Below are positions 30,150 through 39,893 of a DNA stretch of 64,000 nt, piece by piece. Position 1 is the first letter of the stretch, and each line of letters opens with the position of its first letter. This stretch comes from Streptomyces olivochromogenes. Its GTDB lineage: Bacteria; Actinomycetota; Actinomycetes; Streptomycetales; Streptomycetaceae. The DNA lies in NCBI RefSeq assembly GCF_021538895.1, contig NZ_JADDRL010000004.1, positions 1 to 64,000 of the forward strand, given 5' to 3'. Both the position numbers and the translations under genes were made by a program. The notes beneath the pieces were generated by a model. It ran no database searches. It was not told the origin of the DNA and saw only the letters and a list, made by a program, of their open reading frames with translations.

Positions 30150-31496
30150 TCATCGTCGCGCAGGAACAGCCGCAAGGTCCCGTTCATCGGGGTGTGGTGT
30201 GATCGACGCGACGCGGTCGGCGGGCAGTGCGCGGGCCGCCGGCACCGCGAGCGCGGCCACGGCCGCGAGCAGGAGCAGGGTCCGCTCGGTGCCCTGGCCG
30301 GCCATCACCGCGCTCGCCACGGCGACCCCCAGCGTCGGGCCGATGTTCAGGGCCGTCTGCTGCAACCCGCCCCCCACTCCGGCCGAGTCGACGTCCGCCT
30401 GCCGTACGACGACATGGGTCGCCGCCACCATCACCGTGCCGAAACCGGCGCCCAGCAGCGCGAATCCGCCGCACAGGGCGGCCGTGCCGGACGCCCGCGA
30501 CAGCACCAGGACGCCGAGCGCGAGGACGGCCACCGCCGCCCCGGTCGTCCGGCGGGCGCCGACCCGGCGCAGCAGGACGGGGCACCCGGGGGCGGCCACC
30601 ACCATCAGCGCGGCCAACGGCAGTCCGCGCAGGGCGCTTTGGAACGGGTCGAGGCCGAGCGTCCGCTGCAGGACATAGGTGACGGCGAACAGCGTGCCGA
30701 ACAGTGCCGCCGACGCGGCGACCAGGATGCCCAGCGCCGCGCCCACCGGCGCCGAGCCGATCACCCGCGCCGGCAGCAGCGGGCTCGCGGTGCGCCGCTC
30801 GTGCCGGACGAGGACGGCACCGGCGAGCACCGCCACGCCCAGCTCCGGCCAGTACGGGGCGACCAGGAAGTGCACCAGGCAGGCCAGCGTCACCGCGAGC
30901 AGCACCGCACCCGGCACGTCCAGCCGGCCGGCGCGCGAGCGCTCCGGCCGCGGCCCGCGCGCGGTGAGGACGAGCAGGCCGAAGCCGAGCGCGGGCAGCA
31001 CGTTGAGGAAGAACACGGCACGCCAGCCCGGCCCCGTCACCAGCGCCCCGCCCACGACCGGCCCCGCGGCGGCCGCAAGACCGATGGCGCTGGTGCGCAC
31101 CGCGAGCGGCATCGCGAGCCGGTCCGGCGGGTACGCGGCGCGCAGCATCCCCAGCGTGGCCGGCTGGAGCAGGGCGCCGCACACCCCCTGCACGACGCGC
31201 AGCGCGATCACCCAGCCGATCCCGGGCGCGAGACCGATGGCAGCCGACGCCGCACCGAAGCCGAGCATGCCCCAGGCGAACACCCGCCACTGCCCGTAGC
31301 GGTCGCCGAGCCGCCCGGCGAACACCAACAGGCCTGCCACCGCGATGAGATAGGCGGTACTCGTCCACTGGACCGCGGCGAACGAGGCGTGCAGATCCCG
31401 CTGCAGGGTGGGCTGCGCGACCGTGAAGACCGTACCGTCCAGGGCGACGACCACGGCGCCCACCACGCTGCTCGCCAGCGTCAGTCGGCGGTTCAC
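30150..31496 (-). CDS. MFS transporter (DHA2-like drug efflux)
   Basis: 448 residues starting at GTG, overlapping the stop of the TetR gene by four bases. Drug-antiporter motifs are present: LDGTVFTVAQPTLQRDL in helix 1, and GRLGDRYGQWRVF in the helix 2-3 loop. About 12-14 helices are predicted. Coupling to a TetR regulator indicates drug-induced efflux; the substrate is unknown. Confidence 0.88.
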   Translation of the reverse strand: MNRRLTLASSVVGAVVVALDGTVFTVAQPTLQRDLHASFAAVQWTSTAYLIAVAGLLVFAGRLGDRYGQWRVFAWGMLGFGAASAAIGLAPGIGWVIALRVVQGVCGALLQPATLGMLRAAYPPDRLAMPLAVRTSAIGLAAAAGPVVGGALVTGPGWRAVFFLNVLPALGFGLLVLTARGPRPERSRAGRLDVPGAVLLAVTLACLVHFLVAPYWPELGVAVLAGAVLVRHERRTASPLLPARVIGSAPVGAALGILVAASAALFGTLFAVTYVLQRTLGLDPFQSALRGLPLAALMVVAAPGCPVLLRRVGARRTTGAAVAVLALGVLVLSRASGTAALCGGFALLGAGFGTVMVAATHVVVRQADVDSAGVGGGLQQTALNIGPTLGVAVASAVMAGQGTERTLLLLAAVAALAVPAARALPADRVASITPHPDERDLAAVPARR

Positions 31497-32077
31497 CGGC
31501 CGCCCTCCGGGCCGAGGTGGGCGTCCAGGGCGGAGCACAGCAGCGCGTCGAAGTCCTGGACACCGGTGGCGAGTTGCAGGCTGCCCCAGCCCCACAGCTG
31601 GGCGATGCCGTGCAGGTTCGCCCACAACGCGCCGGCGACGAGCCGGGCGTCCGCCTCGGGCCGGACCCCGCCGACCAGCTCGGTCAGCAGGCCGAAGAGC
31701 GGCAGGCTCGTCTCCCGCAGGCCCAAGTGGCCGCTCTCCAGCAGGTCGTGGCGGAACATCAGCTCGTACATGCCGGGGTTGTCCAGCGCGAACCGCAGAT
31801 AGGTCCGGCTCAGCCGGGTCAGTCGCGCGCGGGGACCGACCGTGCCGTCGTCGAGCGCCGCGGCCGCCTGCTGAGCCAGCGCGTCGAAGCCGCGGCGCGC
31901 GATCGCCGAGAGGAGTTCCAGATGGGTGGGGAAGTAGCGGCGCGGCGCCCCGTGCGAGACCCCCGCGCGGCGGGCGATCTCCCGCAGGGTGAGCGCCTGG
32001 GCGCCCTCGGCGGCCACCAGTTCCACGCCGACGTCGACCAGACGGGTGCGCAGCCCCGCCTCCGCATCACTGTTCAT
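31493..32077 (-). CDS. TetR-family regulator of the efflux gene
   Basis: 194 residues with the usual N-terminal helix-turn-helix (LTLREIARRAGVSHGAPRRY) and a variable ligand domain. The ATG at 32077 lies inside the first of three operator copies, and no ribosome site is visible, so leaderless translation is possible; a GTG at 32083 is an alternative. It is translationally coupled to the MFS gene and divergent from an F420-type flavoprotein gene, and probably represses both. Confidence 0.88.
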   Translation of the reverse strand: MNSDAEAGLRTRLVDVGVELVAAEGAQALTLREIARRAGVSHGAPRRYFPTHLELLSAIARRGFDALAQQAAAALDDGTVGPRARLTRLSRTYLRFALDNPGMYELMFRHDLLESGHLGLRETSLPLFGLLTELVGGVRPEADARLVAGALWANLHGIAQLWGWGSLQLATGVQDFDALLCSALDAHLGPEGGR

Positions 32078-32136
32078 AGACACTGTCTACCAGTCGTGAG
32101 TAGACGGTGTCTACCGAATGAGTGGACACCGTCTAC
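32077..32136. promoter_or_regulatory. Three TetR operator copies
   Basis: TAGACACTGTCTA (32077-32089), TAGACGGTGTCTA (32101-32113) and GTGGACACCGTCTAC (32122-32136) are palindromes of the type TAGAC-n3-GTCTA. They are spaced 22-24 bases apart, about two helical turns, in the divergent intergenic region. Confidence 0.8.
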
Positions 32137-32188
32137 GAGTCGGGCCCGCTCGGGAATGCGCGGCCCGCCCGGTCCCGTTGATCCAGAC

Positions 32189-32629
32189 ATGACTCAGGAC
32201 GCGACACAGGACGCACTGCTGAAGCTGCTCTCCGAGCACCACGGCGGGGTGCTGGTCACCCTCAAGCGCGACGGCCGCCCCCAGCTGTCGAACGTGAGCC
32301 ACGCCTACTACCCGGGCGAGCGCGTCATCCGGATCTCCCTCACCGACGACCGCGCCAAGACCCGCAACCTGCGCCGTGACCCCCGGGCGTCGTACCACGT
32401 CACCACCACCGACCGGTGGGCGTACACGGTCGCCGAGGGCACTGCGGAGCTGTCACCGGTCGCCGGCGACCCGCACGACGACACCGTCGAGGAACTCGTC
32501 CGCCTCTACCGCGACGCGGCCGGCGAGCACCCCGACTGGGACGAGTACCGGGCCGCGATGGTCCGCGACCGCCGCCTGGTCCTGCGGCTGCGGGTGGAAC
32601 GGGCGTACGGCATCCCCAAGGGCGACTAG
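32189..32629 (+). CDS. PPOX-class F420-dependent oxidoreductase
   Basis: 146 residues, split beta-barrel flavin/deazaflavin-binding fold: [36 protein letters not shown]. These small proteins use F420 (sometimes FMN or heme) to reduce or oxidise small molecules. It is divergent from the TetR gene and shares its operators, so it may be induced together with the pump. It overlaps the next convergent gene by four bases. Confidence 0.87.
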   Translation: MTQDATQDALLKLLSEHHGGVLVTLKRDGRPQLSNVSHAYYPGERVIRISLTDDRAKTRNLRRDPRASYHVTTTDRWAYTVAEGTAELSPVAGDPHDDTVEELVRLYRDAAGEHPDWDEYRAAMVRDRRLVLRLRVERAYGIPKGD

Positions 32630-33510
32630 CCGGCCGCCCCCTCGGCGGTGCGGGCCTCGATCGCGTGCAGGACCGCCACCATGTCCTCGCCGCCGTGCCC
32701 TTGGGTCACCGTCTCCTCGAAGAGTGCGTGGCAGGTGTCGAGGAGCGGTGAGGCGAGGCCCGCCGCGCGGGCGGCCTCGGCGATCAGCCGGTTGTTCTTG
32801 AGGACGTCCAGCGCCGCCGCCTGCACCGCGAAGTCGCGGGTGTGCAGCTTGGGTGCCTTCATCCGGGAGACCCCGCTGGCCATCGGGCCCGCGTCCAGCA
32901 CGTCCAGGAACAGACGCGGGTCCAGGCCCTGCCGCTCGGCGAAGTGGAACGCCTCGGTGAGCCCGGTGACCAGGGTGATCAGGAACAGGTTCACCGACAG
33001 CTTCATCAGCAGGGCGCGGGGCGCCGGACCGCACACGAACGTCTCCCGGCACAGCGGCGCGAGCAGCGGCCGAACGACCGTCACCGCCGCCTCGTCCCCG
33101 GCCAGCATCGCCACCAACTGCCCCCGCTCCGCCGGGATCCGCGACCCCGAGACGGGGGCCTCGACATAACTCCCGCCCGCGGCTCGGACGTCGGCCTCCA
33201 GGGAGTGGGAGTAGCCGGGCGAGGTCGTGCCCATCGGGACGATCACGCGTCCGGCGACCCGCGCGGCGAACTCCGGCCCGCCACGGGCCAGTACGGCGTC
33301 GGTCGCGGCCTCGTCGGCCATCATCAGCAGCACCACGTCCGCCCGCGCGAACACCTCGCCGGGGCCGCTCGCCACCGCCGCGCCGGCCGCGCGCGGCGGC
33401 TCCGCGCGAGCCGGGGTGCGGTTCCAGACCACGAGCGGGGTGCCGGCCCGCGCGAGCCGCAGGGCCATGGGCCCGCCCATCACTCCGAGACCGATGAAAC
33501 CGACGCGCAC
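32626..33510 (-). CDS. NAD(P)-dependent beta-hydroxyacid dehydrogenase-like protein
   Basis: 294 residues. The Rossmann motif [17 protein letters not shown], the [12 protein letters not shown] substrate loop and the catalytic Lys in [11 protein letters not shown] match 3-hydroxyisobutyrate dehydrogenases and imine reductases. The start is the GTG at 33510, nine bases after GGAGGG and directly at the conserved RVGFIG; an ATG at 33555 would place the start inside an operator. It is divergent from a TetR gene that probably controls it. Confidence 0.88.
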   Translation of the reverse strand: MRVGFIGLGVMGGPMALRLARAGTPLVVWNRTPARAEPPRAAGAAVASGPGEVFARADVVLLMMADEAATDAVLARGGPEFAARVAGRVIVPMGTTSPGYSHSLEADVRAAGGSYVEAPVSGSRIPAERGQLVAMLAGDEAAVTVVRPLLAPLCRETFVCGPAPRALLMKLSVNLFLITLVTGLTEAFHFAERQGLDPRLFLDVLDAGPMASGVSRMKAPKLHTRDFAVQAAALDVLKNNRLIAEAARAAGLASPLLDTCHALFEETVTQGHGGEDMVAVLHAIEARTAEGAAG

Positions 33511-33540
33511 GGGGGACCGCCCTCCGGCCGGGGGACCGAA

Positions 33541-33583
33541 TATGACAGCGGTCATAGTAGCGGGCGTTATGACGCCGGTCATA
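33541..33583. promoter_or_regulatory. Paired TetR operators
   Basis: Two 16-bp sites with perfect outer arms, TATGAC-AGCG-GTCATA (33541-33556) and TATGAC-GCCG-GTCATA (33568-33583), 27 bases apart centre to centre. They lie between the dehydrogenase and the TetR gene starting at 33625. Confidence 0.85.
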
Positions 33584-33624
33584 GAGTGGGCGCGGATCCA
33601 CGCACGGCACGCCGGGAGGTCGGG

Positions 33625-34221
33625 ATGGCACAGGCCCAGCGGGGGCCGCGCGAGCGGATGGTCTTCAGCGCGGCCCAGCTCATCCGGCGCGACGGGGTCA
33701 CCGCGACCGGCATGCGCGAGGTCGCCGCCCACGCCGGGGCCCCGCGCGGATCGCTCCAGCACTACTTCCCGGGCGGCAAGGAACAGCTGGTCAACGAGGC
33801 CGTGGGCTGGGCGGGCCGGTACGCGGGCAAGCGGATCGCGCGGTTCCTGGCCGCCCTGGACGAGCCGTCGCCGAGCGGGTTGTTCGCGGCGATGGCGCGG
33901 CAGTGGACCGACGAGTACGAGACGTCCGGCTTCGACTCCGGCTGCCCGGTCGCCGCGGCCACCGTGGACTGCGCCGCCACGGGGGCCGCGACACGGCAGG
34001 CGGCGGCCGCCGCGTTCGCGACCTGGCGCGCACCGCTCGCCGAGGCACTGACGGACATGGGGGTGCCCGTCGCACGGGCCGCGTCGCTCGCCACGCTGAT
34101 GATCAGCACCCTGGAGGGCGCGATCCTGATGGCCCGCGCCGAACGGGACGTACGCCCCCTGACGACCGTCGTCCGCGAACTCCGGCCGCTCCTCGATGCC
34201 GCCGTGGACCCGTCCGCGTGA
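33625..34221 (+). CDS. TetR-family regulator (LmrA/YxaF-type)
   Basis: 198 residues. The helix-turn-helix ([20 protein letters not shown]) and the ligand domain with [11 protein letters not shown] resemble the LmrA/YxaF subgroup. It probably binds the two palindromes just upstream and represses itself and the divergent dehydrogenase. Confidence 0.88.
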   Translation: MAQAQRGPRERMVFSAAQLIRRDGVTATGMREVAAHAGAPRGSLQHYFPGGKEQLVNEAVGWAGRYAGKRIARFLAALDEPSPSGLFAAMARQWTDEYETSGFDSGCPVAAATVDCAATGAATRQAAAAAFATWRAPLAEALTDMGVPVARAASLATLMISTLEGAILMARAERDVRPLTTVVRELRPLLDAAVDPSA

Positions 34222-34285
34222 GGCGCGGCGGCACCGGCCGGAGTCGGTGCTTGTCCCCGGCCCCGCACCGCACTAGCCTCCGCGC

Positions 34286-34627
34286 GTGATCAATGGCGCA
34301 CATGTGGTGCTGTACAGCGGTGACGCGGAGGCGGACCGGGCGTTCCTGCGGGACGTACTCGGGTGGACGCACGTCGACGCCGGGCACGGATGGCTGATCT
34401 TCAAGGCGCCGCCCACCGAGGTGGCCTGCCACCCGGCGGACGGCGAGCCGTCGCACGAACTGATGCTGATGTGCGACGACCTCGACGCGACCACCGCCGA
34501 ACTCCGGGACAAGGGCGTGGAGTTCACCCGGCCGGTGGAGGAGGCGCGGTGGGGCCGGGTGACCGGCTTCCGGCTGCCGGGCGGCGGTGAGCTCAGCCTC
34601 TACGAGCCCCGTCACCCGCTACCGTGA
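34286..34627 (+). CDS. VOC (glyoxalase/dioxygenase-fold) protein
   Basis: 113 residues starting at GTG. One VOC module: VVLYSGDAEADRAFLRDVLG at the N-terminus and FRLPGGGELSLYEP at the end. Members bind metals or small toxic compounds. It overlaps the opposing glycosyltransferase gene by 35 bases. Function unknown. Confidence 0.8.
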   Translation: MINGAHVVLYSGDAEADRAFLRDVLGWTHVDAGHGWLIFKAPPTEVACHPADGEPSHELMLMCDDLDATTAELRDKGVEFTRPVEEARWGRVTGFRLPGGGELSLYEPRHPLP

Positions 34628-35741
34628 CCCCGGCCGACTCCTCCTTGACCCACCCTTCCAGCAGGTCCACGAACTCCGCCGAACGGTCCTGCCAGTCGAA
34701 GGCGCTCAGGGCGGCCTCGCGGCCGAGTCGGGCGGTGCGCAGCCGCAGCTCGGTGTCGGCGGCCAGCCGCCGTACCGCCTCCGCCGCCGCCCGCGGGTCC
34801 TCGTAGGGCACCACGAGACCGCAGTCGTACCGCTCCACCAGCTCCGCCGCCAGCGGGGTCGGCGTGGTGACCACGGGGACGCCGTGGGCCATGTACTCGA
34901 CGACCTTGGTGGGCCGCGAGTGGCGGTAGTTGGGCTGGTCGTGCAGCAGGGACAGGCCGGCGAGCGCGCCCGAAAGCCGTTGCAGGGCACGGTCGTTGGG
35001 CAGGAAGCCGTGCCAGCGCAGCACCCCGTCCCGGTCGGCCCTGGCGAGGATGTGCCGGACGTCGGGGTCGGCCGCGCCGATCACCTCGACGCGGACGGCC
35101 GGCGCCAGCAGCCGTGCCGTGGCGATCAGGTCGAGCGCACCGCGCGCCCGGGACAGATGACCCAGGTAGACGACCCGGTCGGCGCCCGGCGGGGCGGGCG
35201 GGTCGGCCGGTGCGGTGGCGAAGTTGGGGACGACGGGGTGGACGCGGCGGAACCGGGCCTGGTAGGCGTCCTCGGCGAGCAGCAGCCGCAGATGCCGCTC
35301 CGCGAGCCGCTCCGCCGCCCGCACCGCCGCGCGCAGCGGCGGCCGCAGCGCCTTGGGCAGCCAGGCCTTCATGGTGAGCGCGGCGGCGGTGTCCTCGTGG
35401 ACGTCCCAGACGGTCACGGGGGCCGCACCGGCGCGCCGCCAGCGGCGCACGGCGCCGGGGAGCGCCAGCAGCAGCTCCGGATCGTGCAGCAGCACCACGT
35501 CCACCTCGGCGCCGCGCTCGGTCAGCAGGGCGCGGGCCGAGCGCAGGGCCGCGCGCCGGTCGCGGCCGGCCGCGCGGGGGAGGTCCACGCCCTCCAGGTA
35601 CGGGCGGGGGACCACCTCGCGGGCCGAGAACGGGGCCGCGTACACCACTTGGTGGCCCCGTTCCCGCAGCGCGGCGATCTCCCGGTGCAGGATGCGCGCG
35701 TCCTCGGGATGGTGGACGACGGTGACGACGAGTATCCGCAT
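34593..35741 (-). CDS. GT4-family glycosyltransferase
   Basis: 382 residues. The N-terminal acceptor domain begins RILVVTVVHHPEDARIL; the C-terminal donor domain shows VVYLGHLSRARGALDLI and KVVEYMAHGVPVVTT. The ATG at 35741 is preferred because the domain starts immediately after it. First of three minus-strand genes of a surface-glycan locus. Confidence 0.87.
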   Translation of the reverse strand: MRILVVTVVHHPEDARILHREIAALRERGHQVVYAAPFSAREVVPRPYLEGVDLPRAAGRDRRAALRSARALLTERGAEVDVVLLHDPELLLALPGAVRRWRRAGAAPVTVWDVHEDTAAALTMKAWLPKALRPPLRAAVRAAERLAERHLRLLLAEDAYQARFRRVHPVVPNFATAPADPPAPPGADRVVYLGHLSRARGALDLIATARLLAPAVRVEVIGAADPDVRHILARADRDGVLRWHGFLPNDRALQRLSGALAGLSLLHDQPNYRHSRPTKVVEYMAHGVPVVTTPTPLAAELVERYDCGLVVPYEDPRAAAEAVRRLAADTELRLRTARLGREAALSAFDWQDRSAEFVDLLEGWVKEESAGVTVAGDGARRG

Positions 35742-35840
35742 CAGAGCACCTTTCAACTCCGCGCGAAACAACCGCGATGGGCGACGGGGGCGGCCGACCG
35801 GAGGCCGGCCGCCTGGAGCGTGGCCGACTGGGGGAGTGGG

Positions 35841-37166
35841 CTACAGGACCTCGACGCCGGGCCGGAAGATCCGTCCCCGGGTGTCGAACAGCAGCCGCGC
35901 CGCGTCGGCCAGGGCGGGCAGGTCGTAGGCGGAGTGGTCCTGGAGCAGGATGGTCAGTTCGTGCTCGCGTACCGCCGTCATCAGGTCGGGGACGCGGGGC
36001 ACGTTGACCCCGTCGACCGACCACAGCGGTACGTGCGGATCGTGGAAGGAGATGTCCGCCTCCCGTTCCCGCAGCAGCCGCGCCACCGGCACGGCCGGGC
36101 TCTCGCGCTGGTCGGCAACGTCCGGCTTGTAGGTGACGCCGAGCAGCAGCACCCGCGAACCGTGCAGCGGACGTTCGGCCGTGTTCAGGAGGTCCTGGGC
36201 GCGGCGCACCACGTACTCGGGCATCCGCCGGTTGATCTCCTGGGCCAGCTCGACGAACCGGAACTCGTAACCCAGTGACGAACGCACCTTGTACGAGAGG
36301 TAGTTGGGGTCGATGGGAATGCAGTGCCCGCCCACCCCGGGGCTCGGCCGGAAGGCCTGGAAGCCGAAGGGCTTGGTGCTCGCGCAGCGGATCGCGTCCC
36401 ACACGTCGACGTGCAGTTCGCGGCTGATGATGGCCAGCTCGTTGACCAGCGCGATGTTCACGTGCCGATAGGTGTTCTCCAGGAGCTTGGCCATCTCGGC
36501 CTCGCGGGTGCCCTTCGCCTGGACGACCGTCTCGATGAACTTGCCGTAGAAGGCCACCGCGCGCACCGCGCACGACGGGGTGCAGCCGCCGACCACCTTG
36601 GGGGTCTCGCGCAGCCCGTGCTGGGTGTTGCCGGGATCGATCCGTTCGGGTGAGAAGGCGAGCGCGAAGTCCTCGCCGACCCGCAGTCCGGACTCCTCCA
36701 GCAGCGGGCGGAGGATCTCCTCGGTGGTGCCGGGGTAGGTGGTCGATTCCAGCACCACCAGGTGCCCACGGCGCAGCCGGCCCGCCACCGCGCGGGCGGC
36801 CGAGGTCACCGCGCCCAGATCGGGCCCGCCGTCCTCGCCCAGCGGGGTCGGCACGCAGATCACCACGGTCTGCGCCCGGGCCAGACAGGCGTCGTCGGTA
36901 TGGGCGGTGAAGCCGGCCTCCCGCATCCGGCGGACGTCGTCGTCGCTGACGTCGTCGACGTGGGAGTGTCCGGCGTTGAGACCCGCGACCACGCGCGGAT
37001 CCCGGTCCAGTCCCACGACTCTCAGACCGACCGACACGGCTTCCCGTGCCAGCGGCAGTCCGACGTAGCCGAGCCCGATCACCGCGAGTTCGACACCGTC
37101 GGTCGGTTTCTCGTCCCCGAGCTCTGCACTCATGTCCCCGAGTGGTTCGGCCTGTTCGACCTGCAT
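35841..37166 (-). CDS. UDP-sugar (UDP-ManNAc/UDP-Glc type) dehydrogenase
   Basis: 441 residues. The NAD motif is LAVIGLGYVGLPLA, and the catalytic cysteine is in GVGGHCIPIDPNYL. It oxidises a UDP-hexose to its uronic acid in two NAD-dependent steps. With the UDP-GlcNAc 2-epimerase at 38805 the pair would make UDP-ManNAc and then UDP-ManNAcA, precursors of acidic wall polymers; UDP-GlcNAc or UDP-glucose are alternative substrates. The start may be the ATG at 37166 or 37133; neither has a strong ribosome site. Confidence 0.88.
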   Translation of the reverse strand: MQVEQAEPLGDMSAELGDEKPTDGVELAVIGLGYVGLPLAREAVSVGLRVVGLDRDPRVVAGLNAGHSHVDDVSDDDVRRMREAGFTAHTDDACLARAQTVVICVPTPLGEDGGPDLGAVTSAARAVAGRLRRGHLVVLESTTYPGTTEEILRPLLEESGLRVGEDFALAFSPERIDPGNTQHGLRETPKVVGGCTPSCAVRAVAFYGKFIETVVQAKGTREAEMAKLLENTYRHVNIALVNELAIISRELHVDVWDAIRCASTKPFGFQAFRPSPGVGGHCIPIDPNYLSYKVRSSLGYEFRFVELAQEINRRMPEYVVRRAQDLLNTAERPLHGSRVLLLGVTYKPDVADQRESPAVPVARLLREREADISFHDPHVPLWSVDGVNVPRVPDLMTAVREHELTILLQDHSAYDLPALADAARLLFDTRGRIFRPGVEVL

Positions 37167-37215
37167 AGGGATTCACCCGGCCTTCACGGCTGGATTGGGT
37201 TGTGTGCACGGGACC

Positions 37216-38670
37216 TCAGAGGCATCCCAGAGCTCGATACGCCTCTCGGGTCGTCCGTGCGACCCGGTCCCAGGTGCGTTCCCGCGCGACCAGCGCGCGA
37301 GCGGCGGCTCCGTATTCGAGCCGCCGCTTTTGACTGTAGAGCAATATTTCGAGGGCATCTGCCCAAGCAAGTGGTGATTCGGTAGGAATTAGCTGCCCGT
37401 TAACTCCCGGTTCGACGAGTTCTCGCATCGCGGTGAGATCACTTGCGGCCACGGGGAGACCGCTCGCCATCGCTTCGACGGGCTTGAGAGGGGTCACCAG
37501 ATGGCAGACGCGCTCGTCGGTGCGCGGCACCGCGAACACATCCAACACGGCGTGGAAATCCCGCACTTGGGCGTGCGGGACGCGGCCGGTGAACAGGGCG
37601 ACGCGGTCGTCCAGCAGGCCGAGCCGGGCGGCCTGCCGCTCCAGCGCCGCGCGCTCCGGTCCCTCGCCGACGATCAGCAACCGCAGCGGGATTTTTCGCC
37701 GGCGCAGCTCGGCACCCGCATGGAGCAATGTGCCGATGCCCTCGTGCGGGGTGAGGCTGCTGACCGTGCCGACGACGAACTCGTCCGGGGCGATGCCCAA
37801 GCGGGCCCGCACCGGTGCCCCGTCCGGCGGCGGCGCAAGGAACATCTCGTCCACGGCGTTGGGCACGATCAGGACCCGCTCCTCGGGCACCCCGCGGCCC
37901 ACGATCTCGGCCTTCATCGCGGCGCCCAGCGTCAGCACCAGGTCGGCCTCGCGCATGCAGTGCGTCTCCAGGGCGCGCCGCATCCGGTACACGGAGTCCT
38001 GCGGACCGCGTCCCGGCCGCTGGGTCAGCCAGGTCTCCTCCAAAAAGCCCCGCACCTCGTACACCACCGGCAGCCGGTAGGACTCCCGCAGGGCCAGGGC
38101 CACCCGGCCGTTGCCGTGGTCGGTCGCCGCGTGCAGCACGGCCGGCCGCAGCCGCTCCACCAGCCGGCCCGCCAACTCGGCGTTGCGGTTCAGCAGCGGG
38201 CCCTGTCCGTAGGGCAGCCAGGCCGGCAGCAGTCGGTGCTGCGGCACCTCGCCCACCGTCTGCAGCGCACTGGCGTCCAGCACCCCCTGCGCCACCGGGA
38301 ACCCGATCCGCGTCACGACGTGCGGATCCAGGCCGGCCGCCCGCTGCGCCTCGGCGAGCTTCTGCGTGCGCACGGTGTAGCCGGCGTGCTTGAACGGCAG
38401 CGAATTGGTCACCACATGGAGCACCCGGCCAGGGACCGGCCGGACCGGCCGTCCGGCGGGGGCCGTCACCCGAACGGCGGACGGAGTGGCCACCGGTCCG
38501 GCCGACCGTGCCCGGCCGGACAGCCACCGCTCGACGGGCCGCGCCGGGCGCCGCACCGGTGCCGGCAGCAGCCGCACACCGAGCAGCGCGGCCCGGGCGG
38601 GGTCGTGGCGCAACTCGCCCCAGGCCACCGAAGCGGCCAGACTGACAGCGCGGGGGATACGACGGGACAT
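37216..38670 (-). CDS. GT4-family glycosyltransferase
   Basis: 484 residues. About 85 basic, Pro/Arg-rich residues precede the GT-B core (RVLHVVTNSLPFKHAGYTVR). The donor domain has VVGTVSSLTPHEGIGTLL and PLKPVEAMASGLPV. It is divergent from the epimerase gene, whose start lies 134 bases away. It probably transfers a sugar during assembly of the locus's glycan. Confidence 0.87.
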   Translation of the reverse strand: MSRRIPRAVSLAASVAWGELRHDPARAALLGVRLLPAPVRRPARPVERWLSGRARSAGPVATPSAVRVTAPAGRPVRPVPGRVLHVVTNSLPFKHAGYTVRTQKLAEAQRAAGLDPHVVTRIGFPVAQGVLDASALQTVGEVPQHRLLPAWLPYGQGPLLNRNAELAGRLVERLRPAVLHAATDHGNGRVALALRESYRLPVVYEVRGFLEETWLTQRPGRGPQDSVYRMRRALETHCMREADLVLTLGAAMKAEIVGRGVPEERVLIVPNAVDEMFLAPPPDGAPVRARLGIAPDEFVVGTVSSLTPHEGIGTLLHAGAELRRRKIPLRLLIVGEGPERAALERQAARLGLLDDRVALFTGRVPHAQVRDFHAVLDVFAVPRTDERVCHLVTPLKPVEAMASGLPVAASDLTAMRELVEPGVNGQLIPTESPLAWADALEILLYSQKRRLEYGAAARALVARERTWDRVARTTREAYRALGCL

Positions 38671-38804
38671 GCCGCCACGGTAGGCCGACGGAGCGCGCGA
38701 CGCGGTGCCGAACGCCCGGCGGCACCCCGAAGGGCCGAGCACGAACGGGCTCTGCACATCCGCTCGGGCGCCCCGGAGGCGGAGCGCTCATGGGAGGCAA
38801 CGAC

Positions 38805-39893
38805 ATGAACGGCCGCGTACTCCATGTGGTCGGCACCCGGCCCAACTTCGTGAAGGCCGCGCCGGTGGTCGCCGCGCTCGGGGTGGCCGGCTGCGACCAG
38901 GTCCTCGTCCACACCGGCCAGCACTACGACGCCCGGATGTCGGACGTGTTCTTCCGTCAGCTGGGACTGCCCGAGCCGGACACCGACCTCGGCGTCGGCT
39001 CCGGCAGCCACGCCCGGCAGACCGCCGACCTGCTGGTGGCGCTGGAGGCCGAGCTGACCGCCCGCGCCCCGGCCCTCGTCGTCGTGTACGGCGACGTCAA
39101 CTCCACGCTGGCCGCGGCCCTGGTCGCCGCCAAGCTGGGCGTCCCGGTCGCGCACGTGGAGGCGGGCCTGCGCAGCTTCGACATGACGATGCCGGAGGAG
39201 GTCAACCGGCGTCTGGTCGACCAGCTGGCCGAGCTGCTGTTCGTCACCAGCCCGGAGGCCGTCGGCCATCTCGCCCGCGAGGGCGCCGACCTGGACCGGG
39301 TGCACTTCGTCGGCAACCCGATGATCGACACCCTGCTCACCCATCTGGACCTGTTCGACCCGGCCGCCGCGCGGGCCGCGTACGGGCTGCCCGACCGCTA
39401 CGGCGTGGTCACCCTGCACCGCCCCGCCAACGTCGACGATCCCGAGGCCGCCCACGTCGCCGCCCGCGCGCTGACCGAGGCGGCCCGCCATCTCGACCTC
39501 GCCGTCCCGCTGCATCCGCGCGGGCAGGCGGCGCTGCGCGCGGCCGGCCTGGACGGCGCGCCCGGCGTCCACCTGCTCGAACCGCTCGGCTACGTCGAGT
39601 TCATGAGCCTGGTGCGGGGCGCGGCCGCCGTGATCACCGACTCGGGCGGGGTGCAGGAGGAGACCACCGTGCTCGGTGTGCCCTGCCTGACCCTGCGCAC
39701 CACGACCGAACGCCCCGTCACCGTCACCCACGGCACCAACCGCCTCGTGACGCACGCCGAACTCGTGCCCGCCCTGCGCAAGGCGCTCGACGGCGGGGCG
39801 GCGGCGTCGGCCGAGGGGCCGCCGCTGTGGGACGGCAGGGCGGGCACCCGGATCGCCCGCGTGGTCACCCAGTGGCTGGAGCACCATGACTGA
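38805..39893 (+). CDS. wecB: UDP-N-acetylglucosamine 2-epimerase
   Basis: 362 residues, non-hydrolysing type. Visible signatures include VVGTRPNFVKAAPVV, VHTGQHYDARMSD, HVEAGLRSFDMTMPEEVNR and the UDP-binding ITDSGGVQEETTVLG. It makes UDP-ManNAc. The ATG at 38805 is seven bases after GGGAGG. It overlaps the methyltransferase gene that follows and heads a four-gene plus-strand operon. Confidence 0.93.
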   Translation: MNGRVLHVVGTRPNFVKAAPVVAALGVAGCDQVLVHTGQHYDARMSDVFFRQLGLPEPDTDLGVGSGSHARQTADLLVALEAELTARAPALVVVYGDVNSTLAAALVAAKLGVPVAHVEAGLRSFDMTMPEEVNRRLVDQLAELLFVTSPEAVGHLAREGADLDRVHFVGNPMIDTLLTHLDLFDPAAARAAYGLPDRYGVVTLHRPANVDDPEAAHVAARALTEAARHLDLAVPLHPRGQAALRAAGLDGAPGVHLLEPLGYVEFMSLVRGAAAVITDSGGVQEETTVLGVPCLTLRTTTERPVTVTHGTNRLVTHAELVPALRKALDGGAAASAEGPPLWDGRAGTRIARVVTQWLEHHD

